NCBI RefSeq assembly: GCF_017347585.1
Contig: NZ_AP024480.1
Coordinates: forward strand, 672,001 to 736,000
DNA: 64,000 bases
Direction: 5' to 3'
Origin: Caldicellulosiruptor diazotrophicus
GTDB lineage: Bacteria > Bacillota > Thermoanaerobacteria > Caldicellulosiruptorales > Caldicellulosiruptoraceae
This document shows, one piece after another, positions 33,873 to 43,441 of the stretch (its first letter is position 1; each line of letters opens with the position of its first letter). The notes below the pieces were generated by a model. It worked only from the letters and a program-made list of their open reading frames with translations. It made no database searches and was not told the origin of the DNA. The translations under genes and the position numbers were made by a program.

Positions 33873-34051
33873 TTTATTTGCTTGCCTCCTTGTAAATTTT
33901 TTCTTCTATTTTTATATTACCTCATTTATTTAGATTTTTCATTTCTCAATTATTAAAAAAGTGTGTAAATTTTTAATAGACAAATTTTCTTATTTGGTGT
34001 AACATTTCAAAGGGAAATTTAATTTTGCAAAAAGTAAAAGGGTGAGAAAAT

Positions 34052-35440
34052 ATGAACACAAAGTATGATGTCATTATTGTTGGAGCAGGACCATGTGGGA
34101 TATTTACGGCGTATGAACTTGTAAGAACTTCTTCTGCACCAAAAGTTGTGATATTCGAGAAAGGAAGAGACATAGAGTCAAGAGAATGTCCAAAAAGGTT
34201 TACAAATGTTTGTAGTGGCTGCAAACCTTGCAATATAACAACTGGATTTTCGGGTGCAGGTGCATTTTCTGATGGGAAGTTATCACTATCGCCAAACGTT
34301 GGTGGCAGAATTCAAGAATTTGTCGGACAAAGCAATGCAGTAGAACTTATAAAGTATGTAGATAGTATATACCTTGAAAACGGGGCAGACACTAAAGTAT
34401 ATGGTACAAATAGTCAGGTGATTGAGGAAATAAAAAGGAAGGCAACTGTTGCAAACCTTACGCTTGTTGAAAGTCCAATAAGACATCTTGGTACCGAAGA
34501 GGCAAAAAAGATATATAAAAGACTCCAAGATTTTCTTTTGTCAAATAACATTGAGATAAGGTTCAAAACCCCTGTAAAAGACTTGGTTGTGGAAGACGGA
34601 AAAGTGGTAGGGGTTGTTGCTGAAGATGGCAGTATATACTATGCAAAAAATGTTGTGATATGTGTTGGACGTGAAGGTGCAAGCTGGCTTTCGAAAATAA
34701 TAGAAAAGTATAATATCCCGTGTGAGAATAACAGGGTTGACATAGGTGTGAGGGTAGAGACGCCAAATCATATATGGAAGGGGATAACAGAGCATCTTTA
34801 TGAGAGCAAGTTCATATACTATACAAAAACATTTGATGACAAGGTAAGAACATTTTGCATGAACCCGGGTGGGTATGTTGCTGTTGAACACTATGACAAC
34901 TTGGCAGTAGTTAACGGTCACAGCTACAAAAATATAAAAAGCGACAATACAAACTTTGCTTTGCTTGTATCAAAGCACTTTACAGACCCCTTCAAAGATA
35001 GTATAAAGTATGGCAAGTACATTGCAGAACTTGCAAACATGCTCTCAGGAGGCAAGGTACTTGTTCAAAGGTATGGTGATTTTATAAGAGGTAGAAGGTC
35101 AAACGAGGAAAGAATAAAAAGAAACTCTGTTATACCAACGCTTACAGATGCTGTTGCCGGTGATTTGAGCTTGGTTTTGCCATATAGAATAATGCTTGAT
35201 ATAAAAGAGATGATTGAAGCTTTGGACTATGTAGTGCAGGGAGTTGCATCGTTTGACACGCTGCTTTATGGTGTTGAGGTTAAATTTTATTCAAATGAGG
35301 TGAAAGTCAAGAATAATTTTGAGTGTTTGACAATTCAAAACCTTTATTTTGGTGGCGATGGAGCAGGAATTACAAGAGGACTTATGCAGGCGAGTGTAAA
35401 TGGAGTTTTGATTGCCCGCGAGATTGCTAAGAAATTATAA
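34052..35440 (+). CDS. FAD-dependent dehydrogenase-like protein (COG2509 type)
   Basis: 462 residues. An N-terminal Rossmann motif, VIIVGAGPCGIFTAYEL, binds FAD. A cysteine-bearing segment (CPKRFTNVCSGCKPCN) follows, then STGFSGAGAFSDGKLSL-like sequence, VICVGREGASWL, and LYFGGDGAGITRGLMQASVNG at the C-terminus that closes the FAD site. The family is annotated as an uncharacterised FAD-dependent dehydrogenase; the substrate is unknown. A GGGTGAG site precedes ATG 34052. It is a monocistronic gene ending in a terminator. Confidence 0.88.
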   Translation: MNTKYDVIIVGAGPCGIFTAYELVRTSSAPKVVIFEKGRDIESRECPKRFTNVCSGCKPCNITTGFSGAGAFSDGKLSLSPNVGGRIQEFVGQSNAVELIKYVDSIYLENGADTKVYGTNSQVIEEIKRKATVANLTLVESPIRHLGTEEAKKIYKRLQDFLLSNNIEIRFKTPVKDLVVEDGKVVGVVAEDGSIYYAKNVVICVGREGASWLSKIIEKYNIPCENNRVDIGVRVETPNHIWKGITEHLYESKFIYYTKTFDDKVRTFCMNPGGYVAVEHYDNLAVVNGHSYKNIKSDNTNFALLVSKHFTDPFKDSIKYGKYIAELANMLSGGKVLVQRYGDFIRGRRSNEERIKRNSVIPTLTDAVAGDLSLVLPYRIMLDIKEMIEALDYVVQGVASFDTLLYGVEVKFYSNEVKVKNNFECLTIQNLYFGGDGAGITRGLMQASVNGVLIAREIAKKL

Positions 35441-35461
35441 GTATATTTGTTTAAGCTTTAG

Positions 35462-35497
35462 GGGTGGTCTTAAAAAAGAAATAGGACCACCTTTTTG
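35462..35497 (+). terminator. Intrinsic terminator after FAD protein gene
   Basis: GGTGGTC (35463-35469) with GACCACC (35485-35491), followed by TTTTT. Confidence 0.8.
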
Positions 35498-35547
35498 TTT
35501 TGTCAAGTTTAAGATATAATAAACAATGAAAGGAAGTGCTGTTCAAA

Positions 35548-36387
35548 ATGATTGACTTCCATGTTCACACAACATTTTCAGATGGAACGTATACCCCTCA
35601 AGAAGTTGTAAAACTTGCTAAAGAAAAAGGGCTTTTTGCTATTGCCATAACCGACCATGACACAATAGATGGTGTTACGCTTGCAATCGATGAGGGGAAA
35701 AGGCTTGGAATAAAAGTAGTCAGCGGTGTTGAGATAAGCGCTGATTTTGAGATAGAAATGCATATTTTAGGGCTTTTTGTAGACATCAACAATGAATTCT
35801 TGAAGCATAGGCTAAAAATGCTTGAAAGGTTCAGGAAGGAAAGAAACCCTAAGATTATTGAAAAACTGAGGAAAATGGGATATGAAATTTCGATTGATGA
35901 AGTAGAAAGGTTATCTTCAGGGGAAATGATAGGAAGACCTCATATTGCCCAGGTGCTTGTCAAGAAAGGATATTTTTCGAGCACAAAAGAGGTGTTTGAA
36001 AAACTTTTAGGTTTTGGAAAACCTGCTTATGTAAAAAAGGATAAGTTAAAACCTCAAGAGGCTATTGAGGCAATAAAAAAGGCAGGCGGGCTTGCTATTT
36101 TGGCACATCCTCACAAGTACTTATATCTGGAAGAGGGAACCGAAAACGTATTTTTAGAACTAAAAGAATACGGGCTTGACGGGCTTGAGGTTTTTCATTC
36201 AGACCACAGCCAAAAAGAGACAAATATGCTATTTGAGATTGCTAAAAAACTTGACCTTGCTATCAGTGGCGGAAGCGACTTTCACGGGGAAAACAAACCA
36301 GAGATTTGTATAGGGATTGGAAAGGGAAATTTAAAGGTAGATGATGAAATTTTCTACTTGTTAGAAAGCAGGGTACTAAAACAATGA
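35548..36387 (+). CDS. PHP-domain phosphoesterase
   Basis: About 279 residues of the YciV/TrpH PHP family. Metal ligands are visible in DFHVHTTFSDGTYTP at the N-terminus, ITDHDTIDG, a Glu in SGVEISAD, LAHPHKY near 187 and GSDFHG near 245. Characterised relatives are 3',5'-nucleotide bisphosphate phosphatases or 5'-3' RNases. ATG 35548 is chosen because AAAGGAAGTG lies upstream; a GTG at 35536 falls inside that site. The stop overlaps the comEC start by 4 nt (ATGA), so the two genes are coupled. Confidence 0.92.
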   Translation: MIDFHVHTTFSDGTYTPQEVVKLAKEKGLFAIAITDHDTIDGVTLAIDEGKRLGIKVVSGVEISADFEIEMHILGLFVDINNEFLKHRLKMLERFRKERNPKIIEKLRKMGYEISIDEVERLSSGEMIGRPHIAQVLVKKGYFSSTKEVFEKLLGFGKPAYVKKDKLKPQEAIEAIKKAGGLAILAHPHKYLYLEEGTENVFLELKEYGLDGLEVFHSDHSQKETNMLFEIAKKLDLAISGGSDFHGENKPEICIGIGKGNLKVDDEIFYLLESRVLKQ

Positions 36388-38642
36388 CAAGAAAGGCGTT
36401 ATTTGTTGCCGGTTTTATGATGATAGGAATTGTTCTGGGCAGAAATATAAAAGAAATTGAGGTAGTTGTATTTTGCCTTTTGCTAATTTTAGGAACGCTG
36501 TGTGCTACCTATTATTTTCTTCCTCAGTACTTTAAAAAGGAAAAGTTTTTGTTTATTTTATGTTTTCTTTTTCTTACACTGCAGCTTTTCAGGACACACT
36601 ACATTTTTTATATTCAAAAACCACAAAAAAATCTGAATGGGAAATATGTTTCTATTGTTGGGAGTGTGTGCTCATTTCCCGAGACAAGTGAAAAAAAGAT
36701 TTCCTTTTACCTCAAAACAAGACTAAATTCAAAGGCTGTTGTTACTAAAGTCACAACAGAGTTTAAAAAAAGTATTTTTTATGGAGATACTATAAAAGTT
36801 TCTGGGAAACTCAAAATTCCAAAAGGGAAAACAAACAGATATGGATTTAACTACAGCGAATATTTAAAAGGTAAAGGTGCTATTTATACTCTTTACTCAA
36901 AAGACGTAGAGGTTATCACTCAAGGCAAAAATGTTCTAAGTTTTCTCAATAGATTTTCTGCAGTTCTAAATAACCTCATAGATAGCTCTTTTGAAAATGA
37001 TATATCTTCGCTTTTAAAAGGTTTGATTCTTGGCAACAAATCCACAATTCCAGATGATGTGTACAAAGATTTTCAGCGAAGCGGACTTGCTCACCTTCTT
37101 GCGGTCTCTGGTGGAAATGTAGGAGTGCTTTGCGCTTTTGTTGAGATTTTGTTCAGAAGGATATTGAAGATTTATGGTAAAGGAGTAAACTTTTTAATAA
37201 TCGGTATTATAATTGTTTTTGCCATTGTTACAGGGATGTCGGCATCTGTTGTTAGAGCTTCAATCATGGCTATAATATACTATGCTGGAAGGATTATTTA
37301 CAGAAATCCTGATACGCTCAACAGCTTGGCAGTATCAAGCGTTTTGATGCTGCTTGTAAATCCGCTTTTTCTTTTTGACATTGGGTTTCAGCTGTCTTTT
37401 TTGAGTGTTCTTTCAATAATTCTGTTTTATAAAGGGATATATGAGTATTTTGCAAAGTTAAAGATACCAAGAAGTATATCTTCACTTATTGCAGTTTCAA
37501 TTTCTGCTCAAATTTTAATATTGCCGTTGATGGCTTATTATTTTTCTGAGGTCTCAGTTATTTCTTTCCTGACAAACATAGTTGCTGTACCAGTTGCAGG
37601 TGCTGTTGTGCCGGCTGGGCTGCTGTATTGTCTATTTTTGGGTTTCAATGCGAATATACTACCACTTAAAGTCCTGTTAGAAGTCTCTGTAAAGGCGCTA
37701 ATGTACCTTTCAAAGCTGTCTCATGTTGGATTTTCGCATGTAAAGGTCATTTTATGGGATGAGAAGCTAATAGTTTGTTACTATCTTGTTGTGGCATATT
37801 TACTTTTTAAAAGCTTTATAAATAGGCAACTAAAATATGTGATATATTTGAGCATTACTGCTGTATTAGCAGTATTCATTTTCCAGATTATTGTAAATTA
37901 CAACAGACTTACCATAAACGTGATAGACGTGGGGCAGGGAGACAGTAGCCTTATTACATACAAGGGGTTTTCAATGCTCATTGATACTGGGCCTGAGTAT
38001 GAAGATTTTAGCAGCTTGAAAAGAGTTGTTCTTCCGTATATACTCAAAAGAGGAGTATCAAAACTTGATGTTTTAGTCCTAACACACAAGCACAATGACC
38101 ATATTGGAGACTTTGAGTATCTGCTTGATGAGATGAAAGTCGACAGGATTGTAACATCAAAAGAGGTCTATCTTGAAAATACTGAAAAGCTCAAAGGGCA
38201 AAAGGTTATGTTAGTGGATACCCTAAAGATTTACCGCTACAAGGATTTAAAAGCCTATTTTATCCCACCAGTAGAAGAAGATAAAAATAGTTCTGTTGTT
38301 GTAAAGCTGACCTTTGGCAATTTTAGCATGCTTTTCACAGGTGATGCTTCATATGAGTCTGAGATAGAATACATGAAAAGATATAATTTACATGCGACCG
38401 TTTTAAAGGTGGGGCACCATGGAAGCAGCACAGCAACATCTGAAGAGTTTTTGGAAAATGTAAAGCCAAGACTTGCAGTAATTTCTGTAGGGAAAGACAA
38501 CATCTTTGGGCATCCTTCGAATGAGGTCTTACAAAGACTCAAAGAAAGGAATATTAAGGTTTATAGAACAGATTTAAATGGAACCATAGACATAGTGGTT
38601 GACAAAAATAAAGTGATAATAAACCCGTATATTGTGAGGTGA
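36384..38642 (+). CDS. comEC: ComEC/Rec2 DNA uptake channel protein
   Basis: 752 residues. An N-terminal membrane pair and DUF4131-like region (about 1-200) precede the competence domain with LILGNKSTIPDDVYKDFQRSGLAHLLAVSGGNVG and several helices. The C-terminal MBL domain begins VIDVGQGDSSLITYKG and contains THKHNDHIGDFEYL and VGHHGSSTATSEEF. ComEC is the inner-membrane channel for transforming DNA, and its MBL domain is thought to degrade one strand. Full length and all modules are present, so uptake ability is possible though other com genes are outside the window. It is followed after 7 nt by holA, a common order. Confidence 0.95.
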   Translation: MTRKALFVAGFMMIGIVLGRNIKEIEVVVFCLLLILGTLCATYYFLPQYFKKEKFLFILCFLFLTLQLFRTHYIFYIQKPQKNLNGKYVSIVGSVCSFPETSEKKISFYLKTRLNSKAVVTKVTTEFKKSIFYGDTIKVSGKLKIPKGKTNRYGFNYSEYLKGKGAIYTLYSKDVEVITQGKNVLSFLNRFSAVLNNLIDSSFENDISSLLKGLILGNKSTIPDDVYKDFQRSGLAHLLAVSGGNVGVLCAFVEILFRRILKIYGKGVNFLIIGIIIVFAIVTGMSASVVRASIMAIIYYAGRIIYRNPDTLNSLAVSSVLMLLVNPLFLFDIGFQLSFLSVLSIILFYKGIYEYFAKLKIPRSISSLIAVSISAQILILPLMAYYFSEVSVISFLTNIVAVPVAGAVVPAGLLYCLFLGFNANILPLKVLLEVSVKALMYLSKLSHVGFSHVKVILWDEKLIVCYYLVVAYLLFKSFINRQLKYVIYLSITAVLAVFIFQIIVNYNRLTINVIDVGQGDSSLITYKGFSMLIDTGPEYEDFSSLKRVVLPYILKRGVSKLDVLVLTHKHNDHIGDFEYLLDEMKVDRIVTSKEVYLENTEKLKGQKVMLVDTLKIYRYKDLKAYFIPPVEEDKNSSVVVKLTFGNFSMLFTGDASYESEIEYMKRYNLHATVLKVGHHGSSTATSEEFLENVKPRLAVISVGKDNIFGHPSNEVLQRLKERNIKVYRTDLNGTIDIVVDKNKVIINPYIVR

Positions 38643-38649
38643 ATATGAG

Positions 38650-39657
38650 TTGGCTGAAAAATCAAAAGAGATTATAAAAGAATTAAATTCGCAGCTCTTG
38701 AAAAAGGATTTCAAGAAGATTTACCTTTTTTATGGACAAGAAATATTTTTGATTGATGAATATACACGACGGTTTAGCCATGCCATAGTAGGTGGGAATT
38801 TGAACAATATAGTAAAGTTTGACGGTGAGACTGCAAATTATAACGATATAATAAACGAAATGTTTTCAATATCTTTTGATTTAGAGCCAAGAGTGCTAAT
38901 CTTTAAAAACTTTTTCAAGTATGCATCTACAAACTCCAGCTTAAATCTTTCTGCTATCATAGATAATCTCAAGAATTTTAAAAGTGACAGTACTTATATA
39001 ATCTTTAAAGAATACGAAGCAAAAGAAAACAAGCTATTTTCTGCCCTCAAACAAATAGCATTTTCTGCAGATCTTGTGCAGCCTTCTATGCCCGATTTGG
39101 TAAAATGGGTTCAAAATGTAATGTCTAAAGAAGGGAAAACAATCTCTGATAATATGGCACAGGAGATTATTCTTCATTACAACAAAGACATGATGCTTAT
39201 TTACAACTATTTACAAGTTCTTATTTCGTATCTTGGTAAAAGGAGTAAGGTTACTCATGATGATATATTAAAGACATTAACAGACAACCCACAAGACCAT
39301 ATATTCCAGATGCTTGATGCTTTTGCCTCAAAAGACACAGAAGGTGGTTATAAGTATCTGAGAGAGCTATATCAGCTCAGGACAAGTGTCAGCAAGATTT
39401 TAGCTTTGATTTTGCGTCATTTTAAGATACTTGGAATGTTAAAAGAGATGCAGGAGACAAATAAGAAACAGATTGCAAAACAGCTTGGTATTCTTGAATT
39501 CTTTATTGACAAGTACAAAAAACAGGCAGAAACCTTTACCATTGACAAGATAAAATCTATAATCCAAAAAACCATAGAATATGAGTACATGATAAAAAAA
39601 GGGCAAATTGATGATGAGACAGCGCTTGAAATGCTTTTGTACCAGATAGTAAAATAA
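38650..39657 (+). CDS. holA: DNA polymerase III delta subunit
   Basis: 335 residues, standard for HolA. It is the clamp-loader subunit that opens the beta clamp. Typical features are KKIYLFYGQEIFLIDEY at the N-terminus, LEPRVLIFKNF and a C-terminal all-helical domain with RHFKILGMLKEMQ and EYMIKKGQIDDETALEMLLYQIVK. The TTG start at 38650 is preceded by GAGGTG. The comEC-holA-rpsT neighbourhood is well conserved in Firmicutes. Confidence 0.93.
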   Translation: MAEKSKEIIKELNSQLLKKDFKKIYLFYGQEIFLIDEYTRRFSHAIVGGNLNNIVKFDGETANYNDIINEMFSISFDLEPRVLIFKNFFKYASTNSSLNLSAIIDNLKNFKSDSTYIIFKEYEAKENKLFSALKQIAFSADLVQPSMPDLVKWVQNVMSKEGKTISDNMAQEIILHYNKDMMLIYNYLQVLISYLGKRSKVTHDDILKTLTDNPQDHIFQMLDAFASKDTEGGYKYLRELYQLRTSVSKILALILRHFKILGMLKEMQETNKKQIAKQLGILEFFIDKYKKQAETFTIDKIKSIIQKTIEYEYMIKKGQIDDETALEMLLYQIVK

Positions 39658-39667
39658 AATACAAAAA

Positions 39668-39704
39668 GGCTATCCATTGAAAAGAGACTGGACAGCCCTT
39701 TTTT
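39668..39704. terminator. Bidirectional terminator between holA and rpsT
   Basis: GGCTATCCA (39668-39676) and TGGACAGCC (39689-39697) form a 9-bp stem with one mismatch, with T runs on both strands. Confidence 0.8.
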
Positions 39705-39705
39705 A

Positions 39706-40005
39706 TTATTGAGCTTTTGATTCTGGCTGTGGTGAAGATAGAGCAGCATACTTGTTGATTAGTTTCATAAGTCTTGATTTCTTTCTTGAAGCATTGTTCT
39801 TGTGTATAACACCTTTTGCAGCTGTTTGGTCAATGAGCTTTGCAGCTTTTGAGTAAAGTTCTTTTGCTTTTTCGATGTCACCGCTAAGCAATGCTTTTTT
39901 GACCTCTTTTATAGCCTTTTTCATTTTAAATTTTTGAATCTTATTTTCGATAGTTCTTCGTCTTATAACCTTTATCTTCTTTTTAGCAGACTTTGTGTTT
40001 GCCAA
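39706..40005 (-). CDS. rpsT: 30S ribosomal protein S20
   Basis: 99 residues, very basic. It starts MANTKSAKKKIKV and contains the family segment AAKGVIHKNNASRKKSRLMKLIN. S20 binds 16S rRNA early in 30S assembly. The start is TTG 40005, the expected MAN start, with GGAGGTGA at 40012-40019. S20 often starts with a non-ATG codon; this has been linked to autoregulation in E. coli, not shown here. Confidence 0.97.
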   Translation of the reverse strand: MANTKSAKKKIKVIRRRTIENKIQKFKMKKAIKEVKKALLSGDIEKAKELYSKAAKLIDQTAAKGVIHKNNASRKKSRLMKLINKYAALSSPQPESKAQ

Positions 40006-40097
40006 AATTTTTCACCTCCACTCAAAATTTAAGACTAATTGCTATTTTATCACGACAAAAGCAAAATTGCAACAGCTCAAAGTAGCAAAGAAAATAA

Positions 40098-40125
40098 GGC
40101 AAAAGGCAAGGTTTTTGCCTTGCCT
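40098..40125 (-). terminator. Probable terminator after ldh
   Basis: AGGCAAGG (40104-40111) with CCTTGCCT (40118-40125) makes an 8-bp stem overlapping the ldh stop. The T run that follows on the minus strand is short, so it is only moderately convincing. Confidence 0.5.
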
Positions 40126-41068
40126 ATAGGTTTAAAGACTCTATCACACTTTTTATTACCTGAGCAGAGTTTTTAAGCTTTTCTTTTTCATCATCTGTCA
40201 GAGGAATATCAAATACTTTTACAACACCGCTTTTGTTGACAATTGCAGGAAGGGAAATTGCAACATCTTTTACACCATATACGTCATCAACTATTGATGA
40301 GACAGGCAGTATAGAATTTTCATCTCTGATTATAGCTTCAACAATTCTTCTGACAGCAAGTGCAATTGCATAATATGTTGCACCCTTTCTTTCAATTATT
40401 TCGTATGCAGCGTTTTTTACTTTGTTGAAAATTTGATCTTTTACTTCAGGTGAACAGTTTTTCCCGCATAAAAGACACTCTTGCAAAAAATTAACACCAC
40501 CTATATTTGTAAGCGACCAAGCAGCAATCTCACTATCTCCATGTTCGCCCAAGATATATGCATGGACATTTCTAACGTCCACCTGGCAGTGCTGTGCCAA
40601 GAGGTATCTAAATCGCGATGAGTCTAAGACTGTTCCAGAACCTATAATCTGATTTTTTGGCAAACCTGAAACTTTATACATAACATATGTGAGAACATCA
40701 ACAGGATTGGTGACCATTAAAAGTATTGCATCCTGCGTGTATTTGACAATATTTTCCACTATCGACTTTGTAATCTGCGCATTTTTATATGTCAAATCAA
40801 GCCTTGTTTCACCAGGCTTTTGGTTGGCACCAGCAGTGATTATTATTATATCAGCATCTTTGCAATCCTCATAATCACCTGCCCATATCTTGACGGGTTT
40901 TACAAAGGATATTCCGTGATTTAAATCCATTGCTTCACCTTCAGCTTTTGCATGGTTTACATCAATTAAAACAAGTTCTGTTGCAAGCCCGGCATCTACA
41001 AGAGCAAAAGCAGTTGAGGCGCCAACAAAACCTGTTCCTATTATTACAATTTTACCCGGTTTTCGCAT
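40124..41068 (-). CDS. ldh: L-lactate dehydrogenase
   Basis: 314 residues of the LDH/MDH family, assigned to LDH. The NAD motif is [32 protein letters not shown] binds NAD, GETRLDL holds the catalytic Arg, and [11 protein letters not shown] and [12 protein letters not shown] (catalytic His near 175) follow. The specificity loop KPGETR with Gln before it (NQKPGE) is lactate-type, since malate dehydrogenases have Arg there. It makes L-lactate from pyruvate at the end of sugar fermentation. GGGAGG precedes the ATG. Confidence 0.94.
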   Translation of the reverse strand: MRKPGKIVIIGTGFVGASTAFALVDAGLATELVLIDVNHAKAEGEAMDLNHGISFVKPVKIWAGDYEDCKDADIIIITAGANQKPGETRLDLTYKNAQITKSIVENIVKYTQDAILLMVTNPVDVLTYVMYKVSGLPKNQIIGSGTVLDSSRFRYLLAQHCQVDVRNVHAYILGEHGDSEIAAWSLTNIGGVNFLQECLLCGKNCSPEVKDQIFNKVKNAAYEIIERKGATYYAIALAVRRIVEAIIRDENSILPVSSIVDDVYGVKDVAISLPAIVNKSGVVKVFDIPLTDDEKEKLKNSAQVIKSVIESLNL

Positions 41069-41478
41069 AAAATTTTTCCTCCCAAGTCTATTTATTTTCT
41101 ATCATAATTTTACCCTCAATAGAAAAGTTCAAAACACGTAAATATTTTTATGACATGTAAGAGTATAAATATTAATAATCTATAAAGTACTAAAATGAAA
41201 ACTTTAAAATACAAACCTTCATTTTGAGCAATACGGCAGCCAAAAATTTGAGAAAAATTTTAATAAGTATAAACAAATACATGCATACAATTCAAACGAT
41301 TGACAAAAAATTAATATTTTCAGAAAATTAAGTGCAGATAAATGTATTGATTATACAAGAACATAGTGCTATAATTATCAACGTAAATTTTGAAATAAAT
41401 AATTTTATAAATATTCAAACAGTTGCATAAATGTGCAATAGATAACTTACAAACTAAATACTAAAGGAGAGATAATAC
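41069..41478 (+). other. Spacer with promoter of oligopeptide operon
   Basis: A 410-bp, very AT-rich intergenic stretch between divergent ldh and the opp operon. The only clear signal is the promoter at 41347-41375. No ORF, tRNA, riboswitch or long inverted repeat is seen. An AAAGGAGAG site at 41463-41471 serves the first opp gene. Confidence 0.6.
41347..41375 (+). promoter_or_regulatory. Promoter of oligopeptide ABC operon
   Basis: TTGATT (41347-41352), a 17-nt spacer and a perfect TATAAT (41370-41375), leaving a leader of about 100 nt before the first gene. Confidence 0.7.
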
Positions 41479-42399
41479 GTGGCGAGATACATACTCAAGA
41501 GAATATTGTGGTCTATTGTATCGTTATTCGTAATAATTACAGTAACCTTTTTCCTCATGAGAATGATACCAGGTGGTCCATTCACAGGTGAAAAAACTTT
41601 GCCTGAACAGATTTTACAAAACCTGAACGAAAAATACGGACTTAATAAACCTCTTGCAGTGCAGTACTTTAAGTATTTGAATAGCCTTTTGCACGGTGAT
41701 TTGGGAATATCAATGAGAAATCAAGGCAGAACTGTCAATGAAATTATTGCAGAGACATTTCCTGTTTCTGCAAAGGTAGGTATTTTAGCTATAATCCTAA
41801 GCCTTTTAATAGGGATACCTCTTGGTATTTGGTCAGCTGTGCATCAAGGGAAGTGGCAAGACAATTTGTCCATGGTGATAGCTACAATTTTTATTACAAT
41901 ACCTGGATTTGTGCTTGCGGTAATATTAATGTATATCTTTGGCGTAAAGCTTCAGCTTGTTCCTATTATGGGACTGGATGAACCAAAAAGCTATATACTT
42001 CCGGTTGTAACGCTGGCAGCTTATCCAATATCCTTTATTGCAAGGCTTATTCGAAGCAGTATGCTTGAAAGTTTATCACAGGACTATATCAGAACTGCAC
42101 GAGCGAAAGGACTTTCAGATTTTATAGTCATATACAAACATGCTCTGAAAAACTCTTTGATTCCTGTTGTAACATACTTAGGTCCTTTAATTGCAGGAAT
42201 ACTCACTGGTAGTTTTGTTGTTGAAAAGATTTTCTCAATCCCAGGAATGGGAAGGTTCTATGTTGATAGTATATCAAATAGAGATTATTCGCTTGTTATG
42301 GGAACAACTATATTTTATGCAGTGTTTTTGATATTTATGAACTTAATTGTTGATATTATTTATGTGTTTATAGACCCGCGTATAAAACTTGAGGACTGA
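41479..42399 (+). CDS. oppB: Oligopeptide/dipeptide ABC transporter, permease 1 (OppB/DppB)
   Basis: 306 residues, six membrane segments. OppB/DppB features: MARYILKRILWSIVSLFVIITVTFFLMRMIPGGPF at the N-terminus, the EAA loop in YIRTARAKGLSDFIVIYKHALKNSLIPVVTYLG, and SFVVEKIFSIPGMGRFYVDSI near the C-terminus. It forms half of the pore for peptide import. The start is GTG 41479 after AAAGGAGAG. It is the first of five genes (B, C, D, F, A). Confidence 0.93.
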   Translation: MARYILKRILWSIVSLFVIITVTFFLMRMIPGGPFTGEKTLPEQILQNLNEKYGLNKPLAVQYFKYLNSLLHGDLGISMRNQGRTVNEIIAETFPVSAKVGILAIILSLLIGIPLGIWSAVHQGKWQDNLSMVIATIFITIPGFVLAVILMYIFGVKLQLVPIMGLDEPKSYILPVVTLAAYPISFIARLIRSSMLESLSQDYIRTARAKGLSDFIVIYKHALKNSLIPVVTYLGPLIAGILTGSFVVEKIFSIPGMGRFYVDSISNRDYSLVMGTTIFYAVFLIFMNLIVDIIYVFIDPRIKLED

Positions 42400-42421
42400 T
42401 TTTAAGGGGGAAAAGAAGATA

Positions 42422-43399
42422 ATGGAGAATATATCAAAAGAACTTTTTGTACCTGTGACAAGAGAAGAAAGACAGCAGGATACAATTGTAAGACCAAGTA
42501 TGAGTTATTGGCAGGATGCTTGGAGAAGGCTTAAAGCTAATAAAGTAGCAATGGCATCAATGTGGACAATAGTGTTTTTTGTATTGCTTGCCATAATTGG
42601 TCCGATTGTTATGCCATACAAATATGACCAGCAAATTAGAGGGCATGAAGCTCTGCCACCATCACTTACTCATTTATTTGGAACTGACGAGCTTGGTAGA
42701 GATTTGTTTGTAAGATGCTTGTATGGTATGAGAATCTCTCTTTCCATAGGAATTGTTGCAACAATTATAAATATCGTGATTGGTGTTCTATATGGAGGAA
42801 TCTCAGGTTATATAGGTGGTAAGGTAGACAACATAATGATGAGAATAGTTGATATCCTGTACAGCATACCTTTGATGATATACGTTATTCTTCTTTCAGT
42901 ATCGTTAAAACCTACTTTGGAGAAACTTTTTGATAAATATTCATTTTTAAGCGGACTTCAGACAGCGGGTGCACCACTTGTTTGTATATACATTGCACTG
43001 GGATTAACGTACTGGATTTCAATGGCAAGGATTGTACGTGGCGAGATATTGAGTTTAAAACAACAAGAGTATGTCACAGCCGCAAAGACAATTGGTGCAA
43101 GTGGTTGGAGAATTTTGCTCAGGCACCTGATTCCCAATAGTATGGGGTCAATTATAGTCACTGCTACACTGCAGATTCCAAGCGCTATTTTTACTGAGTC
43201 TTTCTTGAGCTTTATTGGCCTGGGTGTTGACGCACCTGTTCCATCACTTGGTTCTTTAGCATCAGACGGTGTTAACGGTTTTATATCATACCCTTATAGG
43301 TTATTTTTTCCGTCGCTTTTGTTGTGTTTGATAATACTTGCATTCAACTTGTTTGGGGATGGGCTCAGAGATGCACTCGACCCACGAATGAGAAAGTAA
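42422..43399 (+). CDS. oppC: Oligopeptide/dipeptide ABC transporter, permease 2 (OppC/DppC)
   Basis: About 325 residues. OppC-type: an N-terminal membrane segment, HLFGTDELGRDLFVRCLYGMRISLSIG, the EAA loop YVTAAKTIGASGWRILLRHLIPNSMGSIIV, and ESFLSFIGLGVDAPVPSLGSLASDG. It partners OppB. ATG 42422 is preferred over the earlier in-frame TTG 42389 (which overlaps oppB) because AAGGGGG precedes it. Confidence 0.93.
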   Translation: MENISKELFVPVTREERQQDTIVRPSMSYWQDAWRRLKANKVAMASMWTIVFFVLLAIIGPIVMPYKYDQQIRGHEALPPSLTHLFGTDELGRDLFVRCLYGMRISLSIGIVATIINIVIGVLYGGISGYIGGKVDNIMMRIVDILYSIPLMIYVILLSVSLKPTLEKLFDKYSFLSGLQTAGAPLVCIYIALGLTYWISMARIVRGEILSLKQQEYVTAAKTIGASGWRILLRHLIPNSMGSIIVTATLQIPSAIFTESFLSFIGLGVDAPVPSLGSLASDGVNGFISYPYRLFFPSLLLCLIILAFNLFGDGLRDALDPRMRK

Positions 43400-43441
43400 C
43401 TTTTTTAAGCATAATTTTTCCAGAATTTGAGGTGAAAAGAA

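Noticed and set aside
41069-41478. Riboswitch or small RNA in the long spacer before the opp operon
   Set aside because: No conserved structure or inverted repeat is visible beyond the promoter.
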